Made by a program: the position numbers and the translations under genes | Source: Clostridia bacterium | GTDB lineage: Bacteria; Bacillota; Peptococcia; DRI-13; SV3-B141 | Assembly: GCA_018433015.1 (NCBI GenBank) | Contig: JAHDSB010000062.1 | Span: 1 to 61,904, forward strand | DNA length: 61,904 bases | Direction of reading: 5' to 3' | Shown here: positions 26,724 through 35,824 of the stretch, in pieces | How positions within the stretch are numbered: position 1 is the stretch's first letter | Layout: each line of letters begins with the position of its first letter | The notes under the pieces: generated by a model | The model's input: the letters and a program-made list of their open reading frames with translations, nothing else | What the model was told of the DNA's origin: nothing | Databases searched by the model: none

Positions 26724-29600
26724 ATGAACTGGCAACATTTTCAGACTTATAACGAGGCGCCAACACGAGCTTTTGAATGTATGTGCAATCAAGTGTTTGA
26801 ATTGTGGTGCAAAAAAACATATCCTGACTCTTTAAAGGCCGTTACAATTGTAAATGGTGCTGGAGGAGATGGGGGAGTTGAATCCTTTGCAATAAAAAAA
26901 GATGATACAATTATCGGAATGCAAGCTAAGTGGTTTTCAAATAGTATTACCACAGGCCAGTTCGCTCAAATTAGCAGTTCGATTAAAACTGCGCTTAGAG
27001 TAAGACCATTGATAAAACAATATATTGTATGTGTTCCTCGTGATTTATCATCAGATCGCATTGGTAGAGGAAAGAAGGTTATAGAAGATACTGAATTAAA
27101 TCGTTGGCAACAGTTAAAAAATAAATTAGAAGATGATTATCCAGGATTGAATATTGAGTTATGGAATGAAACTCAAATTTTAACTAAATTGCAAGATAGT
27201 GATGCTGCAGGGATATACCGATATTGGTTTGAAAAATCCGAGATATCAAAAGAGCTTATTGTTTACTCTTACGAGAAACAAAAAAGTGGATGGTTATCGC
27301 AGAAATATACCCCTTGTCTGCATATTCAAGGACAAATGCAAAAAAGCATTTTAAAATTTGTAGGAGCATTAGATAATCGCCAAAGCAGTATAAGTACACT
27401 GAGTGCTATGAGCCAGCAATGCAGCAAATTTTTGAAAGCGTGCGATGACTATTTACAATTTGTTCAAGATCATTCATCGCAGGAACAGTTAATACATGAA
27501 ATTCAGAGAGCTCAAGAGCAAGTAATTAAGTTATTAGGTGAGATAAAATGTGCTATAGATGTTATAAATAGTGACCAACAAGTTGCATCCTCGATTAATG
27601 AAAATAATTGGTATATTGACTTTGCTATGCTATTAGAGTTGTTAAAGCAAAATGAACAACTTAGAGAAAATTACTTTCACATTAGTGAGATTAAAAAAAC
27701 TGCCGAAGCACTTCAGGCAAATGAAATCCATACTATTATTTCAGATATTCGTTTTCAATTAGATAATAAAAAATATCTGATATTAGGCAATCCTGGTTCG
27801 GGAAAAACACATGGGATAGCTAACATGGTGGAATCATTACTAAATGAAAAATTACATATCCCGATATTAATTCGCGCGAAAGATGTTAATCCAAATAATA
27901 GCTGGATTGATATCTTAAAAAAGTCTTTAGGGTTAGCTTCGGTTTGGAACGAAACAGAATTATGGCAGGCTTTAGAAGCATTGTCATATCGTGTAGAAAT
28001 TAATAATGTCTCTACAGCAGATACTGTTGTAGCTAAAATCATTCCGAAGATATTAATTTGCATTGAAGGGGTGGATGAATCTAAACCATATGATTCGTGG
28101 TATGATCGCCTTCGAGAGATAGAAGCAATATGTTACAAATATCCCAGGCTGAGGTTTTGTATTACAAGTCGACCATATGTATTTAGAGAATTGGCATATG
28201 ATGATAGCTTATTGAGTAATACATTAAGACTACCTTCTGATGGTGATGTTCCGGTAAACGAATTATTTCAAGAATATATTGAATATTTTCATGTAAATAT
28301 CGAAGGGTGCACTTGGGTTAAATGGAGCTTAAAAACTCCCCTTGCATTACGCATCTTTTGCGAAAATTATAAGTATAGAAGTATATCCGGTGTAGAGAAA
28401 TCTTCTGTTACTATTACTAATCTTTTATCGAAGAAATTTCATATAATTGAAAAGGAGTTTAATTCCAAGTATGAAACGGGGTATGGAGATAGAGAGCTTA
28501 TTGTGCAAAATTCATTATTAGCAATAGCCAGAAAGTTTCTAATTAATACAACGGTGTATAGAAATGATTTAATTGACTCTCTGAAAGATGTTCCAGGACT
28601 TATTACCGTTGCCCATGATTATAGAAGAGAACTTATTGATTTTATTGAGGATTATGGAATACTGCAGAGCTGTACAGTAAATTCAGATACTATACTTGAG
28701 CCTCCGAAAACCTATTATTCGACGGGCATTCAACCTTTTTTTGATTATATACTTGCAATATTAATTACCAATCAAATGCAAGACCCATCAAAAGTCACAC
28801 TTACAGAAACATTGGTAGCTCATGAGGGTGCGCTGCAAATGGTCTCTATTCTTCTTTTGGAAGATTATAGCTACTTGATAGTTGAGAATAAAAGCTTCAG
28901 AGATAATTTAAGCAATGACGAATTATTTGATTTAGTTTGCTTTTCATTATCAAACGTATCACCAAACCCTGCATCTAAATACATACCTTTGGTCAAAAGG
29001 ATGATGAATTATAATTCGGACTGTTTAAAAAGTGTTGTGAATAAAATTATTCTTCTGGTATCACGAATTGAGAATCACCCTCTTGGTGCACAGATGTTAC
29101 ATGAGTACCTTATGGGTTTTGAAACTGCGGGAAAACGTGACATTATATGGTCTGTACCTAGCTACTTAAGGTATTCAGGAGATGCTTCTTGGAAATGTTA
29201 TACAAAAATTGATTTAAACGATAAAAGATATGAATTATGTAGTGAGGACAAACATAATGGTATTCCTTTAGTCTATGCATGGATGTTAACTACTGTTAAT
29301 AATATCGAAAGAGTGGATTATAGGCGAGAATTAATGAAGTGGGCTTCTATGCAACCTTTTGAATTCTATAAACTTTTCGAGCATACATGGAACACTAACG
29401 ATCCTCAGATGAAAGAAGATTTATTTTCAATAGCAATGGGGACTGTATTTATGCTTGAAAAGGAGCATCTCTGCATTAAATTATTCAGTGATTGGATGAT
29501 AAAAAATATTTTTGCTCCAGATAAAATTAGTATGCACTATAATTGTGCTATTCGATATTACAGCAGAGCTATTGTTGAACGGGTCCTATGCATTTGGTAA
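26724..29600 (+). CDS. Avs-like STAND NTPase with Mrr-like nuclease domain (N-terminal part; frameshifted)
   Basis: The first 958 residues of a probable 1520-residue antiviral STAND protein. The N-terminus has a PD-(D/E)xK/Mrr-like signature, GGDGGVESF at about residues 48-56 and GMQAKW near 65. A STAND/NACHT-like NTPase follows: GNPGSGKT near residue 354, ILICIEGVDE near 443 and RFCITSRP near 476. This nuclease-NTPase-sensor order is that of Avs proteins, which detect conserved phage proteins. The frame ends at 29600 and continues in another frame. The gene is AT-rich compared with the ICE backbone. The defence role is inferred from architecture. Confidence 0.8.
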   Translation: MNWQHFQTYNEAPTRAFECMCNQVFELWCKKTYPDSLKAVTIVNGAGGDGGVESFAIKKDDTIIGMQAKWFSNSITTGQFAQISSSIKTALRVRPLIKQYIVCVPRDLSSDRIGRGKKVIEDTELNRWQQLKNKLEDDYPGLNIELWNETQILTKLQDSDAAGIYRYWFEKSEISKELIVYSYEKQKSGWLSQKYTPCLHIQGQMQKSILKFVGALDNRQSSISTLSAMSQQCSKFLKACDDYLQFVQDHSSQEQLIHEIQRAQEQVIKLLGEIKCAIDVINSDQQVASSINENNWYIDFAMLLELLKQNEQLRENYFHISEIKKTAEALQANEIHTIISDIRFQLDNKKYLILGNPGSGKTHGIANMVESLLNEKLHIPILIRAKDVNPNNSWIDILKKSLGLASVWNETELWQALEALSYRVEINNVSTADTVVAKIIPKILICIEGVDESKPYDSWYDRLREIEAICYKYPRLRFCITSRPYVFRELAYDDSLLSNTLRLPSDGDVPVNELFQEYIEYFHVNIEGCTWVKWSLKTPLALRIFCENYKYRSISGVEKSSVTITNLLSKKFHIIEKEFNSKYETGYGDRELIVQNSLLAIARKFLINTTVYRNDLIDSLKDVPGLITVAHDYRRELIDFIEDYGILQSCTVNSDTILEPPKTYYSTGIQPFFDYILAILITNQMQDPSKVTLTETLVAHEGALQMVSILLLEDYSYLIVENKSFRDNLSNDELFDLVCFSLSNVSPNPASKYIPLVKRMMNYNSDCLKSVVNKIILLVSRIENHPLGAQMLHEYLMGFETAGKRDIIWSVPSYLRYSGDASWKCYTKIDLNDKRYELCSEDKHNGIPLVYAWMLTTVNNIERVDYRRELMKWASMQPFEFYKLFEHTWNTNDPQMKEDLFSIAMGTVFMLEKEHLCIKLFSDWMIKNIFAPDKISMHYNCAIRYYSRAIVERVLCIW

Positions 29601-31284
29601 CATAAATGGTGAGGATATAGATAAGAGCCGTCCACCATATCATACAAGTGGAACTATCTCTCTCAATCGTGAGGCTACTTCTGGTACAAGGATGGGTGGC
29701 TTTGGACCAATTGATTATGATTTGGCAAGATATGTTCTATGTGATCCTATGGATAGAATGTTTTTCAGCCGCCGCGGTAGTGATAAAACTGCTGAAGAGG
29801 TTGACCATACATGGTATTTTTCTGAGAAAGAAATTGAAGAAATATTGACTAACGAAGAAATTTTTCTTAATGAGAAATGTAGAGAAAAATTGAAAGAAAT
29901 TCAACTTGCATATAAAAAGAGAAGGAGATTTTGGGATCATCTAGATGATTTGATTGATGACGATGCAAATACCACCATTACAAATTCGAAATCTCCTACT
30001 TACAAATATAATAAAGAAGCAGACAACTTCTTGCTAGAACATGCGTGTATATTGGAAATGGAATCACTTGAACCTAATCAATTTGTTCTATCAGCCGCAT
30101 ATGCTTACATTCTCCTACAGGGATGGAATGAAGAAGAGTTCTACGGCTGTCCTAATGGAGGTAAACCAGGGGAAGTAATCGGTGCTGATATTGCAATTTT
30201 GCGCCAACACCATCCCGCAACTCACGGTTCCAAAAGTAGCATAATGACTTTTTGCGAGAAGTATACATGGTGCGCACGCAATGAGATTTTAGGTTATTTG
30301 TCAGATCGGTTACCATTTAGAGATTTTGAAAGAGCACCATCATTGCTGAATGATTATGGTTTGCTTGATGATTTTCCAAATCCAGCGCAAGAATTATATC
30401 AAGAAAATCCAGACAGTATTATGGAAAAGACCTCTTGGTTTATCCCAGAGGAACTATCACCTTTAATTAATGAAAAAATGGGAGAAAACGACATAAGACA
30501 TTGGATAATAAATTCTCCTACTCCCAATTTTGAAAAATGGATTGATATTCGTGATTTCAATCATGAAATTGTACAAGAAGAGAAAAAGAATTGGATATCA
30601 TTATATAGTTTTAATTCTGTATCTAATGCTTTGGGTGGAGAATCACTTATGTGGATTTCTTCAGCAATAATCACAAATGAGCATTTTAAATACTTTAAAA
30701 ATGACATAATAAATCGAAAAGACTCTTTAGTCTATAATTTAAGTAATCCTGAGGATTTACATTCATCTACTGAGACTCAATGCTATATAACCCCTAAAGA
30801 GATATGCTGGATGAGTTGGAAAAATGATTGTTACAATAAAATATATAATATTTCTATTGATGATGGCGATTTTGTGGACTATACAATTGAAAAGACAGTT
30901 GAAGAGTGTACAGCTAATTATCCTGAATTTGGTGATGTATATTATAAACTACCTTCCCGAATTATACGGGAATTACTGGGCATATGTGATGGGGATGGGT
31001 ATAAGTACTATAATGGAGAAAAACAGCTTGAAGCAATTAGGTTTGAAGCAGGAGAAAAGTGGCATGACTCACAATCATATTTATGTGTTGATCGAGAAAA
31101 ACTGCTTTTGCAATTAGAACATCTAAATTTCAAGATTTTTTGGACTGTTAGATTACTTAGACAAGCTACTTCAAAAGCACTTGAGAAATATCCTAAACTG
31201 CATAGTCGAAGTGACAAATGTTGGCTAATTTGGTTTGAGGGTGGAGAGTTAAGAACTCAGCTTTTTTCAGAGCAGGTTGATTAA
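29512..31284 (+). CDS. C-terminal sensor part of the Avs-like protein (after frameshift)
   Basis: This frame overlaps the end of the previous one by 89 bases and has no ribosome binding site of its own. The natural reading joins near 29580-29600, where NGSYAFGNINGEDI starts to look like normal protein sequence. It encodes about 560 residues of probable target-sensing domain. ATHGSKSSIMTFCEKYTW and ARNEILGYLSDRLP near its middle look like conserved positions. A single inserted base (or two deleted) would split the gene. Mutation, sequencing error and programmed frameshifting cannot be told apart here; no clear slippery heptamer was seen. Confidence 0.7.
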   Translation: MLQIKLVCTIIVLFDITAELLLNGSYAFGNINGEDIDKSRPPYHTSGTISLNREATSGTRMGGFGPIDYDLARYVLCDPMDRMFFSRRGSDKTAEEVDHTWYFSEKEIEEILTNEEIFLNEKCREKLKEIQLAYKKRRRFWDHLDDLIDDDANTTITNSKSPTYKYNKEADNFLLEHACILEMESLEPNQFVLSAAYAYILLQGWNEEEFYGCPNGGKPGEVIGADIAILRQHHPATHGSKSSIMTFCEKYTWCARNEILGYLSDRLPFRDFERAPSLLNDYGLLDDFPNPAQELYQENPDSIMEKTSWFIPEELSPLINEKMGENDIRHWIINSPTPNFEKWIDIRDFNHEIVQEEKKNWISLYSFNSVSNALGGESLMWISSAIITNEHFKYFKNDIINRKDSLVYNLSNPEDLHSSTETQCYITPKEICWMSWKNDCYNKIYNISIDDGDFVDYTIEKTVEECTANYPEFGDVYYKLPSRIIRELLGICDGDGYKYYNGEKQLEAIRFEAGEKWHDSQSYLCVDREKLLLQLEHLNFKIFWTVRLLRQATSKALEKYPKLHSRSDKCWLIWFEGGELRTQLFSEQVD

Positions 31285-31339
31285 ATTGATTATAAAAGGG
31301 ATCTATCTTTGAATGATTCAAGCGGGTCTGTCAGTTTAT

Positions 31340-31440
31340 ACCATTGAATAAGCTCACAAGATGTTTGTGAAAAAAGTGGTATGTGATTCTATATAAATCA
31401 AGGATCAGACCTATAACTATATCGTGGATTGTCGGTAGTG
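31340..31440 (+). pseudogene. Degenerate 3' fragment of a RelE-like toxin gene
   Basis: Bases from about 31356 (AAGATGTTTGTGAAAAAAG) to 31440 align with the toxin gene at about 26590-26685. They share the GATTCTRTAT, ATCAAGGA-CAGAC and ATATYGTGGATTG blocks. Point changes and a stop (TATAAATC) destroy the frame. It is the relic of a second toxin gene or of a duplication that accompanied insertion of the Avs-like gene. Confidence 0.7.
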
Positions 31441-31470
31441 TAAGGAATAGGGTAATAGGAGGAGAACCAT

Positions 31471-31764
31471 ATGATTTATTCGGTACATTTTTATTATCAT
31501 AAAATAGGCAGCAGAAAAGCTGCCAGCAAGTTTGAAGGCATTGTGTTTGCCAAGAACCAGGAGCATGCAGAAGAATTGGTTAAAAAATTGATTTCTGGTT
31601 ATCCGATTGAGACTGAAGAACCTTTTGGTATTATCGGAGGCTCAGATAAGACGTTGGAAGAAATCTATAATGAACGTCCGGAGCTTATTGGAATAATACC
31701 AGAGCAAGGGTATATTTATAATGAATTCATGCACAGAAATTCTATAAGCAGGTACGTTCGCTAA
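31471..31764 (+). CDS. Small hypothetical protein
   Basis: The 97-residue soluble protein follows AGGAGGAGAACCAT. It begins MIYSVHFYYHK and contains a short helix with repeated E/K. I do not recognise it. It lies between the toxin remnant and an HNH gene in the accessory hot spot. The good ribosome binding site and balanced composition support coding. Confidence 0.6.
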   Translation: MIYSVHFYYHKIGSRKAASKFEGIVFAKNQEHAEELVKKLISGYPIETEEPFGIIGGSDKTLEEIYNERPELIGIIPEQGYIYNEFMHRNSISRYVR

Positions 31765-31895
31765 AAGTGACTTTCCTATTATTAGGAAACTGGTTTTACT
31801 AATGGTATATAATAGGAATAATGAGAAGCCTAACAACCAGCTTTTATGCGATGGCTCTGTTGGTGAGTTTATAAAGAATAGGAAGTGAAGCAATA

Positions 31896-32825
31896 GTGAT
31901 TTGTGCTTATTGTGGGCAAGAAGCAAAAGGAACAAAAGAGCATATTATTTCTTGTGCCATATTAGATCTTTTCCCGGAGTGCTTTGCCACAATAGATAGT
32001 ATTAGAGGCAAAGTCCACCTGGGAGATCCCATGTTAAAAGATGTGTGTGCGAAATGCAACAACAATAGAATTTCTTATATTGATACGTATGCAAAAGAGA
32101 TAATTTTTGATTATTTTGTTCGAAAATATGAAAAAGATGATGTGCTGAATTTTGCTTACGATTATACTTTAGTTCAAAAAATGCTCTTGAAATACGCATT
32201 TAATGATTTGCGGTCACACAAAGATGATACCTCCTTCTTTACACAAAATATATTAGATTTCTTGATGAACGAAGATATAGTTGAGCCGTTAAGAAATGTT
32301 ACAGTATTGGCCGGCCTTGCTGTTAATACTTCACCTGCACCTGACTATATGTTTGGTAATAATAAAATTCGATGGGGCAAAAATCCTGTTTTTCTTTCAA
32401 ATAGTATTATTGAGCATTTAAATTATGAGACAGGAGAAATTAGTCATAGAAGCGAAAATCCACGTCAAGAATTTAAGAAGATGAGCTTTTCTTATGTATT
32501 TAGATTTAATAGCGGACAATTTTTGCTAATTTGTTGGGACGGTGATATTTCCGACGATGATTTGAAAACGAACAATGTGGTATTGCAGTGTCAATATCCA
32601 TATACCATTCTAAGTAGTCAAGGAGATCATACCCTATCAAGGTGTACAAGCGAAACAACGTATCATTTTGAAATGCTAATTGACGTAAGCTGGGGACAAG
32701 GAATTTTTGATGATATTACTTGGATGCGTGGCACTTATTTAGATGAAAGCCAACAGTATCTTAAAGAAATAGAAACACTTTGGCAAAAAGAAGAAGGGTA
32801 TCTAGCTAAAAGGTTCCCGAGATAA
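31896..32825 (+). CDS. HNH-endonuclease-like protein
   Basis: The 309-residue protein opens with CAYCGQEAKGTKEHIIS: a CxxC pair followed by KEHI, then CAKCNNNRIS about 40 residues later. This two-CxxC plus H plus CNN layout is typical of HNH nucleases with a structural zinc. The GTG start at 31896 has a GGAAGTGAAG site. The rest of the protein has no recognised motif and may be a specificity or effector domain. Being next to the Avs-like gene and TA pair, it may be another defence gene; that is inference. Confidence 0.75.
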   Translation: MICAYCGQEAKGTKEHIISCAILDLFPECFATIDSIRGKVHLGDPMLKDVCAKCNNNRISYIDTYAKEIIFDYFVRKYEKDDVLNFAYDYTLVQKMLLKYAFNDLRSHKDDTSFFTQNILDFLMNEDIVEPLRNVTVLAGLAVNTSPAPDYMFGNNKIRWGKNPVFLSNSIIEHLNYETGEISHRSENPRQEFKKMSFSYVFRFNSGQFLLICWDGDISDDDLKTNNVVLQCQYPYTILSSQGDHTLSRCTSETTYHFEMLIDVSWGQGIFDDITWMRGTYLDESQQYLKEIETLWQKEEGYLAKRFPR

Positions 32826-32888
32826 ATTCAATATGAGCGTAACCTATATCACAGTAATTCACATTATGAGCATAACGGAAACTTGTCT

Positions 32889-32917
32889 AAGGCGTTGATA
32901 AATCAGCGTCTTTTTTC
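32889..32917 (+). terminator. Terminator after the accessory hot spot
   Basis: GGCGTTGAT and ATCAGCGTC pair with two G-U pairs, with a two-base loop, followed by six or more Ts. Confidence 0.55.
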
Positions 32918-32951
32918 TTTGTCAAAAATGAAGAAAGGAGGGTTAGCGACA

Positions 32952-33125
32952 ATGAAAACCTATCAAGTGGAAATCAAGGAAACGCTTTGCATGACCATTG
33001 AAATCGAAGCAGAAAGTGTACAGCAGGCGGAAGCGTTGGTTCAGGAAGCATACAGCAGAGAAGAATATGTCCTGGATGCGGAACACTTTATCGGTGTGGA
33101 ATTTACTGCGCAGGAAAAAAATTGA
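32952..33125 (+). CDS. DpnD/PcfM-like small protein
   Basis: The 57-residue protein starts at ATG 32952 behind AAAGGAGGG. It has the DpnD/PcfM wording: MKTYQVEIKETL opening, IEIEAESVQQAEALV helix and AEHFIGVEF end. Such proteins lie near the transfer region of Gram-positive conjugative elements, but their function is unknown. It is the last gene before the candidate oriT. Confidence 0.7.
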   Translation: MKTYQVEIKETLCMTIEIEAESVQQAEALVQEAYSREEYVLDAEHFIGVEFTAQEKN

Positions 33126-33156
33126 CATTAAAAGCAGACATCAAAAACACCATGGA

Positions 33157-33303
33157 CAGGAGCGATAACCTCCTGCTCTTTCTTTATCGGCTGGTGGTAT
33201 CTGAAACCAACCGTAACCATATTTCAACATAAGACCAGTGTCTTATGTTGTAGCAAGCACTGAATAATGCCAGCATTATTCGCTTGTCAGGGATAATCCC
33301 TGA
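33157..33303. other. oriT: Candidate origin of transfer (oriT) with four inverted repeats
   Basis: Four perfect inverted repeats stand in a row just upstream of mobC: CAGGAG/CTCCTG (33157-33175); CAACATAAGAC/GTCTTATGTTG (33225-33250, 11 bp, 4-base loop); GAATAATGC/GCATTATTC (33262-33281, 9 bp, 2-base loop); TCAGGGA/TCCCTGA (33287-33303, 7 bp, 3-base loop). Such clusters adjacent to MobC and relaxase genes are the usual form of oriT. A nic site cannot be placed by eye; the segment after the last repeat is a likely place. The first repeat could instead be a terminator of the preceding gene. Confidence 0.65.
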
Positions 33304-33330
33304 AACCCTTAACAGAATAGGAGGTTCTGT

Positions 33331-33714
33331 ATGCTAAAAAGAAGCATTAAGATAACATTCCGATTGAACATACAAGAATGCCAGTTGTTAAAAAAACAGG
33401 TTAAGAAATCCGGACTTTCACAGGAAAGTTATCTGCGTACCCTCATTAACGGCTATGTACCCAAAGAACTTCCCCCTCCGGATTATTACACCATGATAAG
33501 GGAGCTTCACGCCATTGGTAGCAACCTAAACCAGATTGCAGCAAAGGCGAATGCAACAGGGCATATAGACCGGACAGCATTTCAGTATGAAGCTAACAGG
33601 CTTAGAAAGGCAGTGCTTGATATACAGGCGGCGGTTACGTCGCCGGAAAGGAGAAGTGAAGATGGCGACTACGGCAATATGGGATGTGAACGACCGCCTG
33701 GACCGGGTGATTGA
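33331..33714 (+). CDS. mobC: MobC-like relaxosome accessory protein
   Basis: The 127-residue protein has an N-terminal ribbon-helix-helix-like segment (KITFRLNIQECQLL, then SGLSQESYLRTLI) and the MobC signature region LHAIGSNLNQIAAKANATG. MobC proteins bind oriT and help the relaxase open the strands. AGGAGG precedes the ATG. The gene overlaps the relaxase gene by 53 bases, and its C-terminal tail, read in that overlap, is probably unstructured. Confidence 0.88.
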   Translation: MLKRSIKITFRLNIQECQLLKKQVKKSGLSQESYLRTLINGYVPKELPPPDYYTMIRELHAIGSNLNQIAAKANATGHIDRTAFQYEANRLRKAVLDIQAAVTSPERRSEDGDYGNMGCERPPGPGD

Positions 33715-35053
33715 TTATACTACCAATCCTAATAAAACAGAAAATGTAGATTTTTCAAGTCCTGATTTTCAGAGCCTGAGAGATGTGCTGGAATATACCA
33801 AGCAGAATTACAAGACCGAAAAGCAATTCTATGTGACTGGTATTAACTGTGATCCGACCATAGCTTATGAGCAGATGTCCCGTACAAAGCTGCAATTTCA
33901 AAAGATGGATGGTATTCTTGCTTTTCATGGTTATCAGTCCTTTGCTCCGGGAGAAGCTACTCCGGAAACAGCCCATGCTATTGGTGTAAAGCTGGCACAG
34001 AAGCTTTGGGGTGAGCGCTTCGAGGTTGTAGTATCCACTCACCTTGACAAGAATCATCTTCACAATCATTTTGTATTAAACTCTGTATCCTTTATGGACG
34101 GCAAGCGGTACTACGATAACAAGACCACATACTCCCTCATGCGTCAGACTTCTGACCGGCTGTGCAGGGAATATTCTCTTTCCGTTATTGAAAATCCGGA
34201 AAAAGGCAAATCCAAGCACCATGCTGAATGGAGAGCCGAGCAAGAGGGAAAGCCCACATGGCGGGGCCTTATCCGGGAGGACGTAGACAAAGCCATCGCT
34301 ACATCCATGACCTTTACACAGTTTATCGCAGCCATGCGAAAACAGGGCTATGAGGTAAAAACCGGAGTAAAATACATGGCGGTTCGTCCACCAGGCAAGG
34401 AGCGCTTTGTCCGGTTGAAAACATTGGGCGATGATTATGCCGAGGAAGCCATCAAGCAGCGCATTCTGCAAAACCGTATCCCTAAGCGGCCACCACTGTT
34501 GCCGGAGCCTAAGCGAAAGCGCTATATCCTAAGAGGTTCCATCAAGACTACAAGAAATATAACCGGCCTGCAGGCATTATATTTCCACTACCTTTACAAA
34601 ATGGGTATCCTACCCAGGCACCGTGCGTCCAATAAACGGACGCATTTTTTATTGCGTGAGGACCTCCGGCATCTGGAGGAAATCACTGCCCAAACCAAGC
34701 TGCTCTGCGCTCATAGTATTTCGAGCAAAGAGCAGCTTTTTATATATCAATCAACATTGGAGCAGGAAATAAGCGCCCTGTATGCCGACCGCAAAGCCAT
34801 TTATAACCGAATACGAAGGTGTAAGGACGATGTGCAGATAGCGGTATATAAGGAGCAAATATCCGAGCTTTCAAAGAAGCTGTCCCTGCTTCGAAAGGAG
34901 GTGAAACTTTGCACAGGCATTGTATCTCGTTCTGAAGAGATGAAGCAGAAATTGCTTCAAATTAAACAAGCAGAAATTCATCAAGGAAAGGAGGAAAAGG
35001 CACATGAACAACGGAGCCGAAGCAGCAGACCAAATCGTCAATATGAGTCTTAA
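33662..35053 (+). CDS. MOBP-type relaxase
   Basis: The 463-residue protein is a relaxase/mobilisation nuclease. The histidine triad motif THLDKNHLHNHFVLNS is at about residues 125-140, and YGxVxxSFxxxE-like wording is replaced here by YVTGINCDPTIAYEQM near residue 55. It nicks oriT through a catalytic tyrosine and pilots the strand through the coupling protein. ATG 33662 follows AAAGGAG and starts MATTAIWDV, the usual family start; the longer frame from 33587 lies inside mobC. The C-terminal part is helical and coiled-coil-like, then overlaps pcfB by 50 bases. Confidence 0.9.
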   Translation: MATTAIWDVNDRLDRVIDYTTNPNKTENVDFSSPDFQSLRDVLEYTKQNYKTEKQFYVTGINCDPTIAYEQMSRTKLQFQKMDGILAFHGYQSFAPGEATPETAHAIGVKLAQKLWGERFEVVVSTHLDKNHLHNHFVLNSVSFMDGKRYYDNKTTYSLMRQTSDRLCREYSLSVIENPEKGKSKHHAEWRAEQEGKPTWRGLIREDVDKAIATSMTFTQFIAAMRKQGYEVKTGVKYMAVRPPGKERFVRLKTLGDDYAEEAIKQRILQNRIPKRPPLLPEPKRKRYILRGSIKTTRNITGLQALYFHYLYKMGILPRHRASNKRTHFLLREDLRHLEEITAQTKLLCAHSISSKEQLFIYQSTLEQEISALYADRKAIYNRIRRCKDDVQIAVYKEQISELSKKLSLLRKEVKLCTGIVSRSEEMKQKLLQIKQAEIHQGKEEKAHEQRSRSSRPNRQYES

Positions 35054-35819
35054 GGGAATTGAGGTAATGGCCAAAATTTCAGGAGAGGGTGCGAAAAACC
35101 TTGCTGCTTACCTGTACGCTGTCCTGAGAGATCAGAAGAAAACCAGGGGTAAAACCCGTCTTGAGGGACTTTTGCGAAGTGGCAAAGAACTGAAAGTCTT
35201 TGCGGTAAGAAATGAGGATTTAAAGAAATTTACACAGGAAGCCAAGCGATATGGCGTTCTTTACTGTGCACTTCGAGATAAAAAGGATATTGATGGGATG
35301 TGCGACATCATGGTACGGGCAGAGGATGCATCCCAAATAAACCGCATAGTAGAACGCTTTAAGCTGGCTACTGTGAACACTGCAAGCATCAAAAGTGAAA
35401 TTGAGAAATCCAGAGCTTCTAAACAGAAGGAAAAAACATCGGATGAAAAAACTCCAACGGAAAAAGGAACTCCTGCTGAGAAAAACACAGATGATTTTCT
35501 TGATGAGCTCATGGCAAAGCCCACTCAGCCGGAACCTGCTGCTGAACAAATCGACAACCCAAACCCCACGACGGCGACGACGGAGAAATCCCGTCCGTCC
35601 GAGCCTATCTTAGAGCGCAGCGGGAAAGCCGTCGAGGGTGCTATTGAGCCGCCGAAGAAATCTGTACGCGAAGAACTGCGGGAAATCAAGGCTGCTCAAA
35701 AGGAACAGGCGGAGCCAGAGCGCGAACCGGCCAAAGAACAGCCTAAGGCTTCAAAGCAGAACACCAAACCAGGCAGACAGCAGCAAAAATCTAAAAAGCC
35801 CAAATCGAAAGCGAGGTGA
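35004..35819 (+). CDS. PcfB-family conjugation protein
   Basis: The 271-residue protein has a PcfB/DUF3801-like N-terminal domain: GIEVMAKISGEGAKNLAAYLYA, then the TRLEGLLRSGKELKVF region. A long charged, Lys/Glu/Pro-rich tail (from about residue 130) looks disordered. In the pCF10 system PcfB-type accessory factors support relaxosome-coupling protein contact. AAGGAAAGGAGG lies upstream of the ATG. The tail is low complexity and may be a flexible linker. Confidence 0.8.
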   Translation: MNNGAEAADQIVNMSLKGIEVMAKISGEGAKNLAAYLYAVLRDQKKTRGKTRLEGLLRSGKELKVFAVRNEDLKKFTQEAKRYGVLYCALRDKKDIDGMCDIMVRAEDASQINRIVERFKLATVNTASIKSEIEKSRASKQKEKTSDEKTPTEKGTPAEKNTDDFLDELMAKPTQPEPAAEQIDNPNPTTATTEKSRPSEPILERSGKAVEGAIEPPKKSVREELREIKAAQKEQAEPEREPAKEQPKASKQNTKPGRQQQKSKKPKSKAR

Positions 35820-35824
35820 ATTTT

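Noticed and set aside
29560-29600. Programmed frameshift in the Avs-like gene
   Set aside because: No clear slippery heptamer or following pseudoknot is visible; mutation is simpler.
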